A stretch of DNA of 64,000 bases, from assembly GCA_964304625.1 (NCBI GenBank), contig OZ199838.1, forward strand, positions 9,362,001 through 9,426,000. The letters are read 5' to 3'. Below the pieces are notes generated by a model. The model was not told the DNA's origin. It did no database searches and saw only the letters and a program-made list of their open reading frames with translations. The position numbers were made by a program, and so were the translations under genes. Numbering within the stretch: position 1 is the stretch's first letter; each line of letters starts with the position of its first letter. Below, one piece after another: positions 61,344 to 64,000 of the stretch. This stretch comes from Kudoa neothunni. Taxonomy: Eukaryota > Cnidaria.

Positions 61344-62402
61344 TTAGCGCGAAATGCCCAGCGTTGTTTTGTTTGGGGAGATTTCGCTTAGAGACGTTTT
61401 TTAATAGCATTCAAAAACTATATTGAAATTTGGAATAAACTCATAGAAACAAAATAACTAAAAATTTGTTAACAACATACTTTAACGATTTAGATTAGGG
61501 AAATTTAAATTATGATCATTTCTGTGAAGGAAAGTATCAATACCGGCGTTTATTTAGAAATTTTGTGGCTCGGTACCAACGCTAAATAATTTATTGTCAG
61601 TGTCGTATTTTTTGTTGCATTCCCGAATTATTTAAATTCCGTTTAAATGTTATCCTAAACGTTATTTTTTGGCCCGACACCGAAAGTTTGTGCAGCACTG
61701 TTTGCGGGAGACAAATAAATAGACAAAAATTAATGTTTATTACTTAAATTAATATCTCTTGGCATGGCAAGAGCTTAACGCATTTTTTCTCGTAAATGAC
61801 CACATATCGCATCGATTTCAACATAAACAATTTAAATAATTTGGTGAAATAAAAGTACAACCATCTGCATTGAATTTAATCACGGTAAGTTAAACTTATC
61901 GGGCGATTTCAATGAAATCTACAAACATGGTGCTTGTATTATAAAGCTTCAATCTGTCTGATTATAGAATTTCTTACCAAATCGTTATTAATGATGCAAA
62001 CCTAGACTTTTTCTCATATTTTAAGCCATTAATTGAACTTTAAAACATACTTATCAAGTCATATACGTTAAAACTCCCGACAAAGTCTGTTTATATCGCT
62101 TAATTTAAAATTGATAAAGCATATAAGGAGGAAAGTTAACTTCAACCAACCATCAGCAGGTAGTATGCAGGTGTTAATCCTATTGTTGAACTCAAGTAAT
62201 CCGTTAAACAAACTTGGAACCGACAAAATCACCATTTTCTAAACATTTTTGGGGATATTTGGTAGTATGAAAATGATTTAAAGGTTTTTTTGAAACATTG
62301 TGATTTTTTAAAAAAGTTCGTAAATGTCTCTCTATAAGGAAAAAAATAAACGCGCATGCGTTCTTCGACACACGGACATTTCAACTTTGTATATATAACA
62401 GG
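61344..62402 (-). mobile_element. Helitron-like element, copy B
   Basis: Reverse-oriented relative of copy A, about 1.06 kb. On the minus strand it starts near 62402 (CCTGTTATATATACAAAG, the initial TC degraded), carries GTCCGTGTGTCGAAG and a CATGCGCG motif, and ends GGGCATTTCGCGCTAA at 61344. Its terminal CTAA abuts the 5' TC of copy C directly, so B and C are in tandem. Long alignable stretches with copy A (for example GAGCCACAAAATTT and GTAGATTTCATTGAAA) run the length of the element. Confidence 0.6.
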
Positions 62403-62629
62403 TAGTACATTATTCAAAAAATCTATAAACCCAACCTTTGGATATTCACATTATGAAAGCGTTTATGATCATTTAAAATAAAATAACATCGATATTATAA
62501 TATATTATAGTCTTGAAGTCGGCGGATCTTAAAATCCGCGAACGAATTTTTAACTCGATTCGAAAGAGGCATTGAAATACTTTACGCTTATACAATTCAG
62601 AAAATTATATTTTATAGTGTAGGCCATTT
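62403..62629. other. Spacer
   Basis: Between Helitron B and recognisable piggyBac coding. No TTAA end found here. Confidence 0.35.
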
Positions 62630-63540
62630 TTATACGAAGTAGAAAACCCTCATATTATCAATTACCTCAAAAGGTGATTTTGTAATAAGCACAAAATTGT
62701 GTTTAAAAGCAAACAGCTGCTCATCAACGGTCAAACTCTCGTGGGGGTAATAAAGTTCGGAACGACAATATTTCCAAACCTTAAAAATATCACAAATGGG
62801 GAAGAACTTATCCATGATTCTTCATGCTTCTTTGGTTTTGAATTATTCATAATGAATGGTCCTCAAAATTTGATTAAACCTATTTAATGGCGTAATCTTT
62901 CGAAAAATATCCCTTCGCTTACCAACACTCCAAAACAATTTGAATCATTCTAATTAAGATTAAAAATTGGAACACAATTATGGATTCCAACATTGGTTAA
63001 TAAATCTTGTTTTGAAAAGTCTTCAAATAATTCTGATAATCAAAATTGGTAAACGTGTTAATGTTTCAAATAACAGTTGAGAAAATAGATTCACCATAAA
63101 ATATGAGGAATGGCGAGCTAAGAAGGTGATTCTGATTGAAACATAAGAGATTGAATCTGAATACTTTGAAAACTATTTCGTTTAAAGCTTTTAGTCATTT
63201 GAAGTTTCTGAGAAAACCAATTAACATCATCCTTTTCTTAGTAAAAGGTTCAATATTGTTTATTATCTACAGAAACATTAGAATGACATAAGTATCTAAA
63301 TTATCAAAATATATCCTAAAATTCATCCAAAATATTACGCTCAGAGCCATTTATGACATCGTTTTACTCGTCGGTAATGATTAATATTTAACATATGTAT
63401 GATTTTTTTCAATTTCTCTGTTTCCTCTCAACAAAATTTTATTTAATTCTCAAAATTGTTGTAAATTATTTTTCTTTGTTGTTTGGAAAAAAACGTGGGG
63501 CCCATTGGGCTCCAAAAGAAGGAATGTGTAGGGATTATGA
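62630..63540 (-). pseudogene. piggyBac transposase fragment, copy P7
   Basis: Minus strand. RDIFRKITPLNRFNQILRTI (about 62930) leads, after breaks, into MDKFFPICDIFKVWKYC and YYPHESLTVDEQLFAFKHNF (62815-62690), the D-K-x-x-P-I-R-x-x-F-x-x-W and L-T-V-D-E-Q-L blocks around the first catalytic Asp. Upstream at 63513-63497 (minus strand) is GGAGCCCAATGGGCCCC, a piggyBac-type inset palindrome, and CCCTACACATTCC near 63535 may be its terminus. The rest of the transposase is missing or unreadable. Confidence 0.65.
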
Positions 63541-63674
63541 TTATTTCGTTACTTGAATACATAAATTTAAATTTTCTGTTATAATTTAATAGAACTCATA
63601 TTTTTATGAGAATAGATGCGATCTTAAATCAAATGATGTAATATAAGGTTCCCTAAAATTGATTCAAGCATCCA

Positions 63675-63713
63675 TTGTGATCCAATGGACCCCAAAGACG
63701 CTCAGACGGTTAA
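63675..63713 (-). repeat. Second piggyBac-type end (outer)
   Basis: On the minus strand: TTAACCGTCTGAGCG, then TCTTTGGGGTCCATTGGATC. It has the same layout as the P6 left end (TTAACCTTCCGAGCG.. TTTGGGGTCTATTAGACC) and points the same way as the end near 63540. Two piggyBac termini in the same orientation 170 bp apart imply one element inserted into or next to another. Confidence 0.6.
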
Positions 63714-64000
63714 AGATGTTCTCTTTAGATCAGCGTTTCCCGATTCATTTTAATTTCCACGCCCCCTATCACTTACGAGGACAGTTCCTGACTCCCTCTC
63801 AAAAAAAGCTTTAAAAATGGATTGATTTTTTGCCGGAAAAAATATTTCCAATAGAATTAAATGTTTTAACTTTGTTGTTTTTGGGCAATAATTATGTCAA
63901 AACAAGACTCTTTATTAACGTAAGATATGTATAAATCATTATTTGTGAAGGAACAAATATATTATTTTCGTCCAAACTATATGTGAATAATTGCGCTCGG
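63714..64000. other. No feature seen
   Basis: AT-rich window edge. No gene or repeat recognised. Confidence 0.4.

Noticed and set aside
1-64000. CRISPR arrays, operons, ribosome-binding sites, prophage
   Set aside because: Spliced genes and eukaryotic transposon classes throughout; no regularly spaced repeats or prokaryotic gene clusters seen.

Overview
This window is nuclear DNA from an animal. It carries spliced genes with GT-AG introns, including an organic-anion-transporter (SLCO) gene with its Kazal-type loop, a family known only from metazoans. The DNA is strongly AT-rich, and most introns are only 41-70 nt long. The rest is packed with decayed transposons: Merlin/ISXO2-like, piggyBac, hAT, pogo/Tigger, MULE and Helitron. 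This mix would fit a compact-gene parasitic animal such as a myxozoan cnidarian, but nothing here proves the taxon.

Seven host genes can be modelled. From left to right they are: an SLCO transporter (9864-12088, +, 7 exons, 651 aa); an atypical Ras-like small GTPase (13318-12466, -, 2 exons); GEMIN2 of the SMN complex (22242-23498, +, 10 exons, 262 aa, most exons too short to stand out as open frames); a beta-1,3-glycosyltransferase (29389-30538, +, 3 exons); holocarboxylase synthetase/biotin-protein ligase (34575-36531, +, 6 exons, 563 aa); mitochondrial ribosomal protein mS38/AURKAIP1 (52640-53083, +, 2 exons, 130 aa); and SAMD8/SMSr, a sphingomyelin-synthase-related enzyme (59520-55553, -, 4 exons, 491 aa). 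They are unrelated housekeeping or secretory-pathway genes and form no operon or cluster.

Transposons fill the space between genes. 1-7.3 kb: Merlin and pogo fragments, a hAT copy split by a 1.14-kb Helitron, a second hAT copy and a Helitron protein remnant. 14.5-21.7 kb: a piggyBac pseudogene, a Merlin pseudogene cut by a 197-bp LTR-like insert, and a short TTAA-flanked element. 26.2-28.8 kb: a MULE with a solo LTR inside. 36.9-41.2 kb: a decayed piggyBac, then a complete hAT with an 8-bp target duplication. 41.7-51.0 kb: a nest containing a broken Ty3/gypsy fossil, a solo LTR, an intron-bearing hAT and a young piggyBac, bounded by two matching piggyBac-type ends. 53.5-55.2 kb: another piggyBac. 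60.6-64 kb: two Helitrons in tandem and overlapping piggyBac remains.

The observations most worth following are: a Helitron insertion whose removal restores an intact hAT reading frame across a clean A|T target; several unrelated-looking piggyBac lineages that share one end design (TTAA, then an inset GC-rich palindrome); two solo-LTR insertions with perfect 5-bp target duplications; a hAT transposase with genuine spliceable introns; and a 2.4-kb intron in SAMD8 against a background of roughly 50-nt introns.
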